From Cyclobacteriaceae bacterium (GTDB taxonomy: Bacteria; Bacteroidota; Bacteroidia; Cytophagales; Cyclobacteriaceae): a DNA stretch of 64,000 nucleotides. The stretch lies in the NCBI GenBank assembly GCA_013141055.1, contig JABFRS010000001.1:1240001-1304000 (forward strand), given 5' to 3'. Below the pieces are notes generated by a model that saw nothing but the letters and a program-made list of their open reading frames with translations, had not been told where the DNA came from and did no database searches. Both the position numbers and the translations under genes were made by a program. Position 1 is the first letter of the stretch. Every line of letters starts with the position of its first letter. Below are positions 46,589 to 55,378 of the stretch, in pieces.

Positions 46589-47128
46589 ATGGATAGCATC
46601 AATAAAGAACAGGAAGAAGATAACTTCAAAGACCTTCATGGAAAAGAGGCCACAGAAAAAATTCAGGAATTAGTTAACAAAGCAGGCTCATGCCTTTTTT
46701 GTAGTAAAATCACTACGAAAAAATCATTTTCCACCCGGCCAATGTCGGTTCAGAAAATTGATGAGCATGCCAATTTATGGTTCCTGAGTGCAAAAGACAG
46801 TCATAAGAACGCTGAAATAAAAGAAGACCATACAGTACAGCTTCTCTTTCAGGGATCCTCTTATTCCGATTTCCTCTCTCTTTATGGAAAAGCTTCTATC
46901 AGTACAGATAAATCAAAGATCAAGGAATTATGGCAACCGATCCTGAAGACATGGTTTACAGAAGGCATCGATGATCCACGCATCACTGTGATCAAAGTAA
47001 AACCTATTGATGGCTATTATTGGGATACAAAGCACAACATGATTGTGGGGCTTGTTAAAAGAATGGCCGGAGCAATCATTGGAAAAACTCTTGACGATTC
47101 TATTGAAGGAAATATTAGCATGAAATAA
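46589..47128 (+). CDS. Pyridoxamine 5'-phosphate oxidase-like (general stress protein 26 type)
   Basis: 179 residues. Split-barrel FMN-binding fold: STRPMSVQKIDEHANLWFLSAKDSHK in the first half, VQLLFQGSSYSDFLSLYGKASI, and YYWDTKHNMIVGLVKRMAGAI in the second, the pattern of general stress protein 26 of the pyridoxamine-phosphate oxidase-like group. It binds flavin or a related cofactor; enzymatic role unknown. Alone between convergent and divergent neighbours. Confidence 0.88.
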   Translation: MDSINKEQEEDNFKDLHGKEATEKIQELVNKAGSCLFCSKITTKKSFSTRPMSVQKIDEHANLWFLSAKDSHKNAEIKEDHTVQLLFQGSSYSDFLSLYGKASISTDKSKIKELWQPILKTWFTEGIDDPRITVIKVKPIDGYYWDTKHNMIVGLVKRMAGAIIGKTLDDSIEGNISMK

Positions 47129-47188
47129 TTGCTGTTAAAAACCGCTTATTTCATTATGATTCCGGTTATAGAACATCGTGCAACATAG

Positions 47189-47218
47189 TTGCATAAATCA
47201 TGACCCTCCTTATCTTTG
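47189..47218 (+). promoter_or_regulatory. Promoter TTG-N19-TATCTTTG
   Basis: TTG at 47189-47191, exactly 19 bases, TATCTTTG at 47211-47218, 10 bases before the start codon at 47229. An exact consensus match. Confidence 0.8.
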
Positions 47219-47228
47219 TACATAAGCC

Positions 47229-47549
47229 ATGAAAAACCCGCTTTACTATATAATTTTCCATGTTGTCCTGGCGGGACTTCTATTATTCAATCAGGTTGGC
47301 TTAAATTTTATTCACGATCGTCACGACGCTCATGAAAATCAGATTAAGCAAAGTGCTTCAGCTGAACTTCACAAGCACAACAATCATTGTAAGGTTTGCT
47401 CCTTAGAAACTCTTTTTAATTTATCGTTACCACCTGCTGAAGAATTCCATTTTTCAAACTTTCAGCAAACCCTTCTCGCAAATACTTCTTGCGAAGAGAT
47501 TACACTAACACTCTCACATAGCAGAGACCGGGCACCTCCCGTCATCTAA
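47229..47549 (+). CDS. Small His/Cys-rich membrane-anchored protein (DUF2946-like)
   Basis: 106 residues with one N-terminal hydrophobic helix (YYIIFHVVLAGLLLFNQVGL). The following part is His-rich (HDRHDAHENQ, ELHKHNNHCKVC) with a CxxC, and the end is SRDRAPPVI. This layout resembles DUF2946-type proteins that precede TonB receptors for metal uptake. It is the first gene of a promoter-driven unit with the TonB receptor and a lipoprotein. Metal binding is inferred from the residue pattern. Confidence 0.65.
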   Translation: MKNPLYYIIFHVVLAGLLLFNQVGLNFIHDRHDAHENQIKQSASAELHKHNNHCKVCSLETLFNLSLPPAEEFHFSNFQQTLLANTSCEEITLTLSHSRDRAPPVI

Positions 47550-47633
47550 CACCGATTTTTTCGGACCTGATCCAGATCAATATGCACTTGCCTTTCGGCA
47601 AACCTGCATCCTTTACATTTTGTAAGCTTTGTG

Positions 47634-49955
47634 ATGAACTCTTTTATAAGAATACTTTCATTGTTCATGATTGTTTCATTCGGTCTGAATGCACAATCGA
47701 ACTGCAATTTAAAATTCAGCGGCCAGGTTCTGGATGGCGAAAGCAAGCAGCCCCTACCATTTGCCAATATTCTTATTAAGGAGATTTCCAGAGGATCCGT
47801 TGCATCCGATCTGGGAAAATTCACAATTGAGTCCCTTTGTACAGGCACCTACACTGTCGAATGTTCTTTCATTGGATATGAAACCGTTACATACCGTGTT
47901 GATCTGAGTATCAACACAGATCACAATTTTATACTGTCAGCAGAAACAAAAACGATGAATGCGATTGTAGTGAAAGGTGAAAAGGATGATAACAAACCCT
48001 TGATCTCACAGCCAAAGTCAGAAATAAAAGGCGAAGATCTCGTAAAAGTAAGAGGAGAATCATTGGGTGAAGCACTCAAAAGTGTAACAGGTGTGTACGC
48101 GTTGCAATCAGGTCCGACCATTTTCAAACCTGTAATCCACGGAATGCACAGTAATCGCATTCTCATTTTTAATAATGGCGTGCGACAAGAGGGTCAGCAA
48201 TGGGGATCTGAGCATGCTCCTGAAATAGATCCATTTGTAGCAACAAAGCTATCTGTTATCAAAGGTGCCGCAAGCATACGCTATGGTTCTGATGCAATCG
48301 GCGGAGTGATTCTGGTAGAACCATCAGAACTTCCTGACAGCCCGGGCATCAGTGGCGAAGTCAATGTTGTTGGGTCAACGAATAATGGAATGGGTGTTGT
48401 ATCGGGAATTGTTCAGGGCGCATTTGATAAAAAACTGAGTGGACTTAGCTGGAGACTCCAGGGAACCTATCGCAGGGCAGGAAATTCAAAAACTCCCGGA
48501 TACTACATTGAGAACTCAGGTTTTGAAGAGGCGAATTTTTCATCTGCACTTGCTTATAGAAAAAGCAATTATGGAGGAGAGATTTACTATAGCCAATTCA
48601 ATACCCGGCTGGGTATCTTTTCAGGGACACATGCTGAGTCGATTTCTGATTTGAAGGCTGCCATCGAACGACCACAGCCCCTTACTCCATCCTATTTCAG
48701 TTATCAGATTGATCGACCCTATCAGCAAGTTCAGCACGATTTGTTTAAGGGAAGCATCTTCAGAATATTCAAAAATGAAAGCAGGATTGATGCAGTATTT
48801 GCGCGGCAGGAGGATGTGCGATCAGAATATGATTACGTTCCGTTGACCGGAAGGTTGAATCCTGAACTCTATCTGAAATTAGTTTCCCATACCCTGGATC
48901 TTATTTACAAGCACAAAGCTTTTAACAGATATTCAGGAACAGTAGGATTTAATGGACTGACACAGGGAAATGTACGTCAGTATGAAATGCTGATTCCCAA
49001 CTTCCGTAACTACGGTGGTGGGCTATTCTACATTGGCAAGTGGACCTCCGATCGATTGACACTGGAGGCAGGAGCCCGATATGATTACCGATGGCTGCGA
49101 GCTTACACCATAGACAATAACACCGCACAAGTAGTTACACCGACATGGGAATTTCACAATGTTACAGGAACAATCGGGTCTCAATACTATATCCGACCCA
49201 ATCTTTCCTGGACTGCAAATGTCGGAACGGCATGGCGGGCGCCTACGATCAATGAATTGATGTCAAGGGGCGTGCATCAAAGTGCGATCTCTTATGAGAT
49301 TGGAAATGCCAACCTTCGTTCTGAAAGGGCGTATAATTTATCTACCTCCCTACATTACGAAAGTGCCCGGTGGCATGCAGAGCTCGGAGTTTATAACAAC
49401 ATCATTGATGGTTATATTTATTTAAAGCCAAATCTGCAATTCATTCATACCGTGAGGGGATCCTATCCTACTTTCAACTATACTCAGGTAGACGCAAGGT
49501 TCAGTGGTATTGATCTCTCTGCAACATATCATCTGACGGACTCATTGAGCATTACGTCAAAAGCTTCATTACTATACGCATGGAACCGTACGATCAACGA
49601 TTATTTGCAATTGATTCCGGCCAACCGTTTTGAAAACACCTTGCGATATGGTTTTGGGAATCATGGAAGCTTCAGGCAACTGTATGCAAGCGTTACTAAT
49701 GTCTATGTCATGCGGCAGGAAAGAGTGCCGGCCAATAGTGATTATCTGTTGCCACCACCGGATTACATGCTGATAAATGCAAATGCAGGGTTTTCAATTC
49801 CTGTTGGCAGACAATTGATGAGCGTAAGCTTTTCGGTAAACAATCTACTTAATCTCGCCTATCGGGATTACATGGATAGATTCCGGTATTTTACAAATGA
49901 GCCGGGATCAAACTATACAATCAAAGTTCGTATCCCTTTTGGAAAAACTATTTAA
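47634..49955 (+). CDS. TonB-dependent outer-membrane receptor
   Basis: 773 residues. After a signal peptide (FMIVSFGLNAQ) comes a CarboxypepD-regulatory-like domain (about 25-110; GQVLDGESKQPLPFANI), then the plug (about 115-230; PVIHGMHSNRILIFNNGVRQEG and QWGSEHAPEIDPF, SIRYGSDAIGGVILV) and a 22-strand barrel ending FGKTI. The plug loop with several His residues recalls receptors for metals, but the cargo cannot be stated. It lies between the His/Cys-rich protein and a lipoprotein in one operon. The ATG at 47634 gives the signal peptide; a GTG precedes it. Confidence 0.93.
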   Translation: MNSFIRILSLFMIVSFGLNAQSNCNLKFSGQVLDGESKQPLPFANILIKEISRGSVASDLGKFTIESLCTGTYTVECSFIGYETVTYRVDLSINTDHNFILSAETKTMNAIVVKGEKDDNKPLISQPKSEIKGEDLVKVRGESLGEALKSVTGVYALQSGPTIFKPVIHGMHSNRILIFNNGVRQEGQQWGSEHAPEIDPFVATKLSVIKGAASIRYGSDAIGGVILVEPSELPDSPGISGEVNVVGSTNNGMGVVSGIVQGAFDKKLSGLSWRLQGTYRRAGNSKTPGYYIENSGFEEANFSSALAYRKSNYGGEIYYSQFNTRLGIFSGTHAESISDLKAAIERPQPLTPSYFSYQIDRPYQQVQHDLFKGSIFRIFKNESRIDAVFARQEDVRSEYDYVPLTGRLNPELYLKLVSHTLDLIYKHKAFNRYSGTVGFNGLTQGNVRQYEMLIPNFRNYGGGLFYIGKWTSDRLTLEAGARYDYRWLRAYTIDNNTAQVVTPTWEFHNVTGTIGSQYYIRPNLSWTANVGTAWRAPTINELMSRGVHQSAISYEIGNANLRSERAYNLSTSLHYESARWHAELGVYNNIIDGYIYLKPNLQFIHTVRGSYPTFNYTQVDARFSGIDLSATYHLTDSLSITSKASLLYAWNRTINDYLQLIPANRFENTLRYGFGNHGSFRQLYASVTNVYVMRQERVPANSDYLLPPPDYMLINANAGFSIPVGRQLMSVSFSVNNLLNLAYRDYMDRFRYFTNEPGSNYTIKVRIPFGKTI

Positions 49956-49975
49956 CGAAAAAAAAAGAAACTAAT

Positions 49976-50632
49976 ATGAGCAATTTTAAAAATAAATATT
50001 TCATCATTATCCTGATCATAATAACATTTTCATGTAATCATGATGAGCAGAATGTCGTTCCTGTAATTGACAATGAGGCACTCACAACTGTTATCGTGGA
50101 ACTTGTAAATGTTAACGACGCAAGTGATAAGCCGACCGCACAATGGGAACAGTTATTTGATAACAATGGAAACCCGCAACCTGTCGACATAAGTCAGGCG
50201 AATATTATTCTCAAGCCTAATTCAACTTACAATGCAACATTGACATTACTTGACAAGACGCAAAGCCCTGCATTTATCGTATCTGACGAAGTAAAGGAAA
50301 GAGAGAATTATCATCTTGTTTTTTATCAACCCTTAAGAACAAGTCAGTCGTTGATAATTCCTAATGATCCAAATGACCCGGATGATATTTATCCTGAGCC
50401 TATTCCAACACCAATACCAGCTGGGAATAATCTCAATCTTTCGATAACAATAACGGATCATGACACCAATGTGCCACAACTACCTTTGGGGCTTGATTCA
50501 AAATTTGTAACAGGCACGGCCAGTACAGGATGGTTACGGATTGTCCTTCGCCACCAACCTAATGGAAAAGACGGATCCTATGCTCCCGGAGAAACAGATC
50601 TGGATGTAGGTTTCACTGTTACAATACAATAA
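49976..50632 (+). CDS. Lipoprotein partner of the TonB receptor
   Basis: 218 residues with lipobox ITFSCNH (Cys19). The mature part is beta-rich (TVIVELVNVNDASDK, IILKPNSTYNATLTLLD) and ends KDGSYAPGETDLDVGFTVTIQ. Lipoproteins of this shape regularly follow such TonB receptors in Bacteroidota. It is 20 bases after the receptor gene, so surface binding or receptor assistance is likely. No enzymatic motif. Confidence 0.75.
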   Translation: MSNFKNKYFIIILIIITFSCNHDEQNVVPVIDNEALTTVIVELVNVNDASDKPTAQWEQLFDNNGNPQPVDISQANIILKPNSTYNATLTLLDKTQSPAFIVSDEVKERENYHLVFYQPLRTSQSLIIPNDPNDPDDIYPEPIPTPIPAGNNLNLSITITDHDTNVPQLPLGLDSKFVTGTASTGWLRIVLRHQPNGKDGSYAPGETDLDVGFTVTIQ

Positions 50633-50637
50633 AAAAA

Positions 50638-50670
50638 TAGAATAGCCTTGATCTATTCAGGGCTATTCTA
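50638..50670. terminator. Perfect 10-bp stem-loop after the lipoprotein gene
   Basis: TAGAATAGCC (50638-50647) and GGCTATTCTA (50661-50670). On the plus strand no T-run follows; a run of A precedes it, so on the minus strand it looks like a terminator (hairpin then ATTTTTTT). Confidence 0.5.
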
Positions 50671-50766
50671 CACGTTCATCATTGGACTTTTGGCTCACTC
50701 CACAATCTTGAAGGAAAGGCAGATTCACCGAAAATAAATTATTAACTTCATGCCTTGCCTCTTCAA

Positions 50767-51792
50767 ATGCGTCGAAAAATCTTCACACCTCTCTTTATTC
50801 TGGCTCTTTTTATCTCCTCTTGTGGAAAAAAGAACGAAACCATAACACGCTCTTTTTATTATTGGAAAAGTGGATTTTCCCTTGGTACAGATGGTAACCG
50901 CCTGCTCAATGAACTCGGAGTAAAGAAGCTTTATGTCAAGTTTTTTGACGTCGACATCTATGAGGAGGATGCTTATCCCAGATCAACACTGCATGTTTTG
51001 GATACTATCCCAGCAGGAATAGAGATCGTTCCGGTAGTGTTCCTTACGAATGCAACATTGAAAGGAACAAGTGACTATGCCCTGAAGGATCTTGCTGTGA
51101 AGATCGTAAGGAAGATCAAAGGAATTCAGAATTGCTTTACATCTATCACTCCGATTAAAGAGATCCAATTCGATTGTGATTGGTCAGAGGAAACAAAGGA
51201 CAATTATTTTTCCCTTTTGAATAAAATCCAGGGCGAATTCACTGAACCGATTATGGTCACCGCCACCATCCGTCTGCATCAGGTAAAATACTTTCATGCT
51301 ACCGGAGTTCCTCCTGTAAAAAGAGGAACACTCATGTTCTATAATATGGGAGACATTGACGATATGAACGGTGAAAGTTCAATTTTTAATGTGAAAGATG
51401 CGTCGCGCTATCTTGTCAATTTTGATCAGTATCCTTTACCCCTGGACATTGCATTACCCGTATTTTCCTGGGCCATCGTTTACCGGGAAGGAAAAATTCT
51501 TGGAATTATAAATGACTTTGGAGACGATCTCACTAACAACGGAGCACTGACGATGGTGAAAGAGAATCTTTATAAGGTCGATAAAACTATCCGCTATCAC
51601 GACATGACGCTTATCAATGGCGATCATGTAAAGGTCGAAAGGTCTGGTACCGAAGAAGCATTATCTGCCGCTGGACTTATCAAACCTTACCTTGCCAAGG
51701 ACTCCATCACCGTAACACTGTTTGACTTCGATTATAAAAATCTTTCCAAATATGAAACTCAGTCGATTGAAAAGATCTTTACTCGTTTTTAG
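50767..51792 (+). CDS. Lipoprotein of unknown function, possible TIM-barrel-like fold
   Basis: 341 residues from the ATG at 50767 (lipobox FISSCG, Cys17). Mature part has alternating strands and helices: YYWKSGFSL, KLYVKFFDVDIYEED, IEIVPVVFLTN, IKEIQFDCDWSEE, ITLFDFDY; an acidic pair in a strand end (QFDCDW) is barrel-enzyme-like. I recognise no named family. The next gene starts inside its last 41 bases, so the two are translationally linked. Confidence 0.75.
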   Translation: MRRKIFTPLFILALFISSCGKKNETITRSFYYWKSGFSLGTDGNRLLNELGVKKLYVKFFDVDIYEEDAYPRSTLHVLDTIPAGIEIVPVVFLTNATLKGTSDYALKDLAVKIVRKIKGIQNCFTSITPIKEIQFDCDWSEETKDNYFSLLNKIQGEFTEPIMVTATIRLHQVKYFHATGVPPVKRGTLMFYNMGDIDDMNGESSIFNVKDASRYLVNFDQYPLPLDIALPVFSWAIVYREGKILGIINDFGDDLTNNGALTMVKENLYKVDKTIRYHDMTLINGDHVKVERSGTEEALSAAGLIKPYLAKDSITVTLFDFDYKNLSKYETQSIEKIFTRF

Positions 51793-54049
51793 CAGCCTCG
51801 CACTGGCACTCCTGCCACCTCAGATTTCTGACGCGTGCTGGGGTGGTGACGAAGAAACCGAACCGTACACCATCGTCTTTGGAAGAAATTTCTTTGCGCC
51901 CAAGCAACCCAAAAAGTTTGAACTCTTCAGTGACGTTCTTTTCAACTTCGATGAAAATGCAAAGGACGATCATCAGAAGAATGTAATAGAATGGCAGAGT
52001 TTCCTTCCCGGAGTTTCTGAAGAGACTGCCAGAAGACTTGTTTACGATGCCAGTTCCCAGGAATTAGCAGCACTTCATAAAAATTTATCAGATAAGAATT
52101 ATCCTGATGAGATAACCAAAGCATTGTCAACGGTAGACTGGCAGAACGTTCTCTCCTATCTGATCTTTGTTCGCAAGTGTCAGCCTTATGTAAACGAATT
52201 TGACGACTGGGCTGGATGCTTTGAGAAGGGTGACGTATTCAACACTCTTTTTCAGGAAGGTGAAGCCATTGCCGAGCACGCAACCACTGATTTCATGAAA
52301 GTGAGGATTGGTTATCAGCTTTGTCGCCTGGCTCATTACATGAATGAGTTCGGTCGCTGTTCAGGGTATTATAATAAATATGTCTCACCTCTAACACCCC
52401 AAAGTATCATTTACTACTGGGCAATGGCTCACTATGCAGCAGCATTGAAAGCGGAAGGTCGTTTTCCTGAGTCTCAATTTCATTACGCACAAGTGTACAG
52501 GCATTGCTCAAGCAAGCGGATCAGTACTTTCCACAGTTTGTATTATGATGACATAGACTCAGCATTGACTTTATGCAAAGATCCAGCTGACAAAATATCT
52601 CTCTATGCTCTGAATAACCTTGAGAATGGCTCCAACAGTATTCAAAATCTCCAATCAATCTATGAGCTTGATCCACGTTCACCCGAACTTGAAGTCTTGT
52701 TATACAGAGAAATTTATAAAGAAGAAATGGGCGACCATTGGTCTGAGACCAGTGATTCGTCAAATAATATCAAATGGCTTTTGACCTTTACAGAAAAAGC
52801 AATTGCCAATGATCAGATGTATCGTCCCTACATATGGCATCTCTCAGCAGGATACCTCGCTTTTCTGAACAAATCATTTGACAAAGCCCGTGAGCATTAC
52901 TCTCTGGTAAAGGCAACACCCGGCACGAATGTTACCTTTCTCAAACAGTACGTCACCTTGCTGGAGGTTTTATTAAAAGCTGCTGAAGTCAAAAGTATCA
53001 ACGAACCTTTTGAAGAATCCCTTCATCGATATCTGGCTGCTATGGCAGCAGTTCAGGAAGGAAGTGAACTTTATGAAACATCATCACGGATTTCTCAGTA
53101 CACCTACCAACTGCTCTATTCTGCTTATATGAAACAAGGAGATGTTGTGAAGGCTGAATTGGTAGCCCCTCATTTCTTTGATCCATACAGTTCAGTACCG
53201 AAGAGTATATTTCTTCATCCAGATACCGCTTCGGTAATGGGATTGATCCGATTCATTGATCGCCCTGATCTCAGCAATTTTGAAAAGTTTCTGTTAGCCA
53301 AATTGCCTTACAAGAAGCCTGATCTTCTGGAATTGCAAGGCAAACTTCTTTTCAGAATGGGAAATCTTAAAGAAGCAATTTCATTCTTTGATCAGAGTGG
53401 TCTCGCACATGGAGCCAGTGGCGATCCTTTTGGAACACACATCAATGATTGCGTCACCTGCGAAGAAGATCATGAGTATGTCACATCAAAGGATCTTGCA
53501 ATGAAAATGCTTGATTATGAGAAACGGGCTACCAATGAACCTGGCAAAGCCACCGATTACTATTTTCTATTAGGCAATGCCTGGTATAACTGCACACTAT
53601 ATGGACCAACATGGCAGCATCTGGCCTACACCCGACCCATCGGAGCATTTGGTTCGACAGAAGATTTTTTTGAAGGCTTCTGGAAAGATGGCAAATTGGA
53701 CACAGCAGGAATTGCTATTGCTATCATGGATAATCAGACATACACCTATAACGATACACCAGAAAAATTACCAGGATATTTTTATGACTGTACTAAAGCG
53801 TCAGAATATTATAGGAAAGCAATGAAAGCCTCAAAAGACATCGAGTTTAAAGCGAAGTGCACATTCATGCTTGCCAAATGTGAAGAGAACGAACGCTATT
53901 TAAAAAGAGCACTTCCCGGAACTGCACTTGGAAGCCATACCTATTATGGAAAACTTTACAGCGAATACGGTAAGACAAAATTCTATGCAGAGGTTATTCA
54001 GGAGTGTTCCTATGTAAGGAATTACAAGGAACTGAGAGAAGTGAATTGA
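51752..54049 (+). CDS. Secreted helical-repeat protein with CxxC, function unknown
   Basis: 765 residues. From the ATG at 51752 it has a signal peptide (LLVFSSLALALLPPQISDA). The body is helical and TPR-like ([23 protein letters not shown] helices, KAREHYSLVKAT, YYRKAMKAS). A CVTCEEDHE motif and the NCTLYGPTWQHLAYTRP loop occur in the C-terminal third. The overlap of 41 bases with the upstream lipoprotein gene marks a functional pair. No family name assigned. Confidence 0.78.
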   Translation: MKLSRLKRSLLVFSSLALALLPPQISDACWGGDEETEPYTIVFGRNFFAPKQPKKFELFSDVLFNFDENAKDDHQKNVIEWQSFLPGVSEETARRLVYDASSQELAALHKNLSDKNYPDEITKALSTVDWQNVLSYLIFVRKCQPYVNEFDDWAGCFEKGDVFNTLFQEGEAIAEHATTDFMKVRIGYQLCRLAHYMNEFGRCSGYYNKYVSPLTPQSIIYYWAMAHYAAALKAEGRFPESQFHYAQVYRHCSSKRISTFHSLYYDDIDSALTLCKDPADKISLYALNNLENGSNSIQNLQSIYELDPRSPELEVLLYREIYKEEMGDHWSETSDSSNNIKWLLTFTEKAIANDQMYRPYIWHLSAGYLAFLNKSFDKAREHYSLVKATPGTNVTFLKQYVTLLEVLLKAAEVKSINEPFEESLHRYLAAMAAVQEGSELYETSSRISQYTYQLLYSAYMKQGDVVKAELVAPHFFDPYSSVPKSIFLHPDTASVMGLIRFIDRPDLSNFEKFLLAKLPYKKPDLLELQGKLLFRMGNLKEAISFFDQSGLAHGASGDPFGTHINDCVTCEEDHEYVTSKDLAMKMLDYEKRATNEPGKATDYYFLLGNAWYNCTLYGPTWQHLAYTRPIGAFGSTEDFFEGFWKDGKLDTAGIAIAIMDNQTYTYNDTPEKLPGYFYDCTKASEYYRKAMKASKDIEFKAKCTFMLAKCEENERYLKRALPGTALGSHTYYGKLYSEYGKTKFYAEVIQECSYVRNYKELREVN

Positions 54050-54130
54050 TCAGATATCTGCCAAGGAACCCTGATTGCTATTTAATATGCTATTGTTCTG
54101 AAAAATTCAGGAATTACTTTTGGCATTCCT

Positions 54131-55336
54131 ATGAGAAAAAGCCTGCTCCCGTTTTTAAGCATCATCATTTTTCAATGCTCTCCTATTCAAAATAAAGAAG
54201 TCTCTGTTCATTCAATGGAAATACTCAACTCACCGACTGAGGTGGGAAGCGCTGAACCATCGCTGGTGACAGGCAAAAACGGAGAAGTATTTCTTTCCTG
54301 GACGCATCAAAAGAATGATACTGCGTATTTGAAGTTTTCCTCTCTCTCAGGAGATCAGTGGAGCAGTCCTCAGATAATAGGCTCGGGCACCAACTGGTTT
54401 GTTAATTGGGCAGACTATCCAACAATAGCAGTCAATGATCAAAATTTCGCTGCGAATTTTCTGGTGCGGAACGGCCAAAGCGCTTATGCTTATGATGCTG
54501 TCGTCTCTACTTCCGTTGATAAAGGGGAACATTGGACTGTCTCCACTCCAATTAATGACGACAGGAAAGAGGCCGAACACGGATTTGTATCCATCATTCC
54601 TTACAAAGAGAACTTCTTCGTTACCTGGCTTGATGGCAGGAACACGGTCATGGAGGGAATGGAAAACATGGAAGGTCACGAAGGCCACCATGGATCAATG
54701 AGTATTCGCGCTGCAATCATTGATAAGAATAACAAAAAAGTAAGTGAATGGGAGCTTGATAACAAAACGTGCGACTGTTGTCAGACGAGTAGTGCGATGA
54801 CAAATGCCGGGCCCATCGTCGTCTACCGCGACCGATCCCATCAGGAAATTCGTGACATCTCTATCGTCAGACTTATTGATGGCAAATGGACTGTTCCAAA
54901 ACCTGTCTCACAGGACAACTGGAAGATCAATGGATGTCCTGTAAATGGACCTCGCGTGGTTGCTTCAGGAGATGATGTAGTGGTAGCGTGGTACACCGGC
55001 GCTCAGGATTCCACTCAAGTGAAAATATCCTTTTCTGCCGACGGTGGCGCAACCTTCGGAAAGGCAATTTTAATAAATGAGAAGCAAGCCATCGGGCGCG
55101 TTGATATTGAAATGCTCAGTAAAGAGTTAATAATGATCTGCTGGATGGAGGACGAAAAGATTAAGGCGGCAAAAGTTCATGCTGATGGAACCAAAGAAGC
55201 AACGATTATCATTGCATCCTCATCTTCTGCACGGTCCAGTGGATTCCCTCAAATGACAAAATCAGGAGATCATCTGATTTTTGCCTGGACAGACGAAGCA
55301 TCAAATAATATCAAACTAATGCGGATAAAAATATAG
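54131..55336 (+). CDS. Secreted BNR/sialidase-like propeller protein with Met/His-rich insert
   Basis: 401 residues, lipoprotein-like N-terminus (LSIIIFQCS). Repeated Asp-box-like turns (SVDKGEHWT, SADGGATF) and strand pattern of a sialidase-type beta-propeller. An insert (about 172-190) reads MEGMENMEGHEGHH, followed by TCDCCQT with three cysteines close together; both are typical soft-metal-binding compositions. No catalytic sialidase residues could be set with confidence. It lies downstream of the 50767/51752 pair by 81 bases. Confidence 0.75.
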   Translation: MRKSLLPFLSIIIFQCSPIQNKEVSVHSMEILNSPTEVGSAEPSLVTGKNGEVFLSWTHQKNDTAYLKFSSLSGDQWSSPQIIGSGTNWFVNWADYPTIAVNDQNFAANFLVRNGQSAYAYDAVVSTSVDKGEHWTVSTPINDDRKEAEHGFVSIIPYKENFFVTWLDGRNTVMEGMENMEGHEGHHGSMSIRAAIIDKNNKKVSEWELDNKTCDCCQTSSAMTNAGPIVVYRDRSHQEIRDISIVRLIDGKWTVPKPVSQDNWKINGCPVNGPRVVASGDDVVVAWYTGAQDSTQVKISFSADGGATFGKAILINEKQAIGRVDIEMLSKELIMICWMEDEKIKAAKVHADGTKEATIIIASSSSARSSGFPQMTKSGDHLIFAWTDEASNNIKLMRIKI

Positions 55337-55342
55337 TCACAT

Positions 55343-55370
55343 ATGAAGCCTTTGTGGTTCTAAGCTTCAT
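55343..55370. terminator. Possible bidirectional hairpin between convergent genes
   Basis: ATGAAGC-N14-GCTTCAT between the ends of the BNR protein and the permease. No T-run; weak. Confidence 0.25.
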
Positions 55371-55378
55371 TAAATTGA

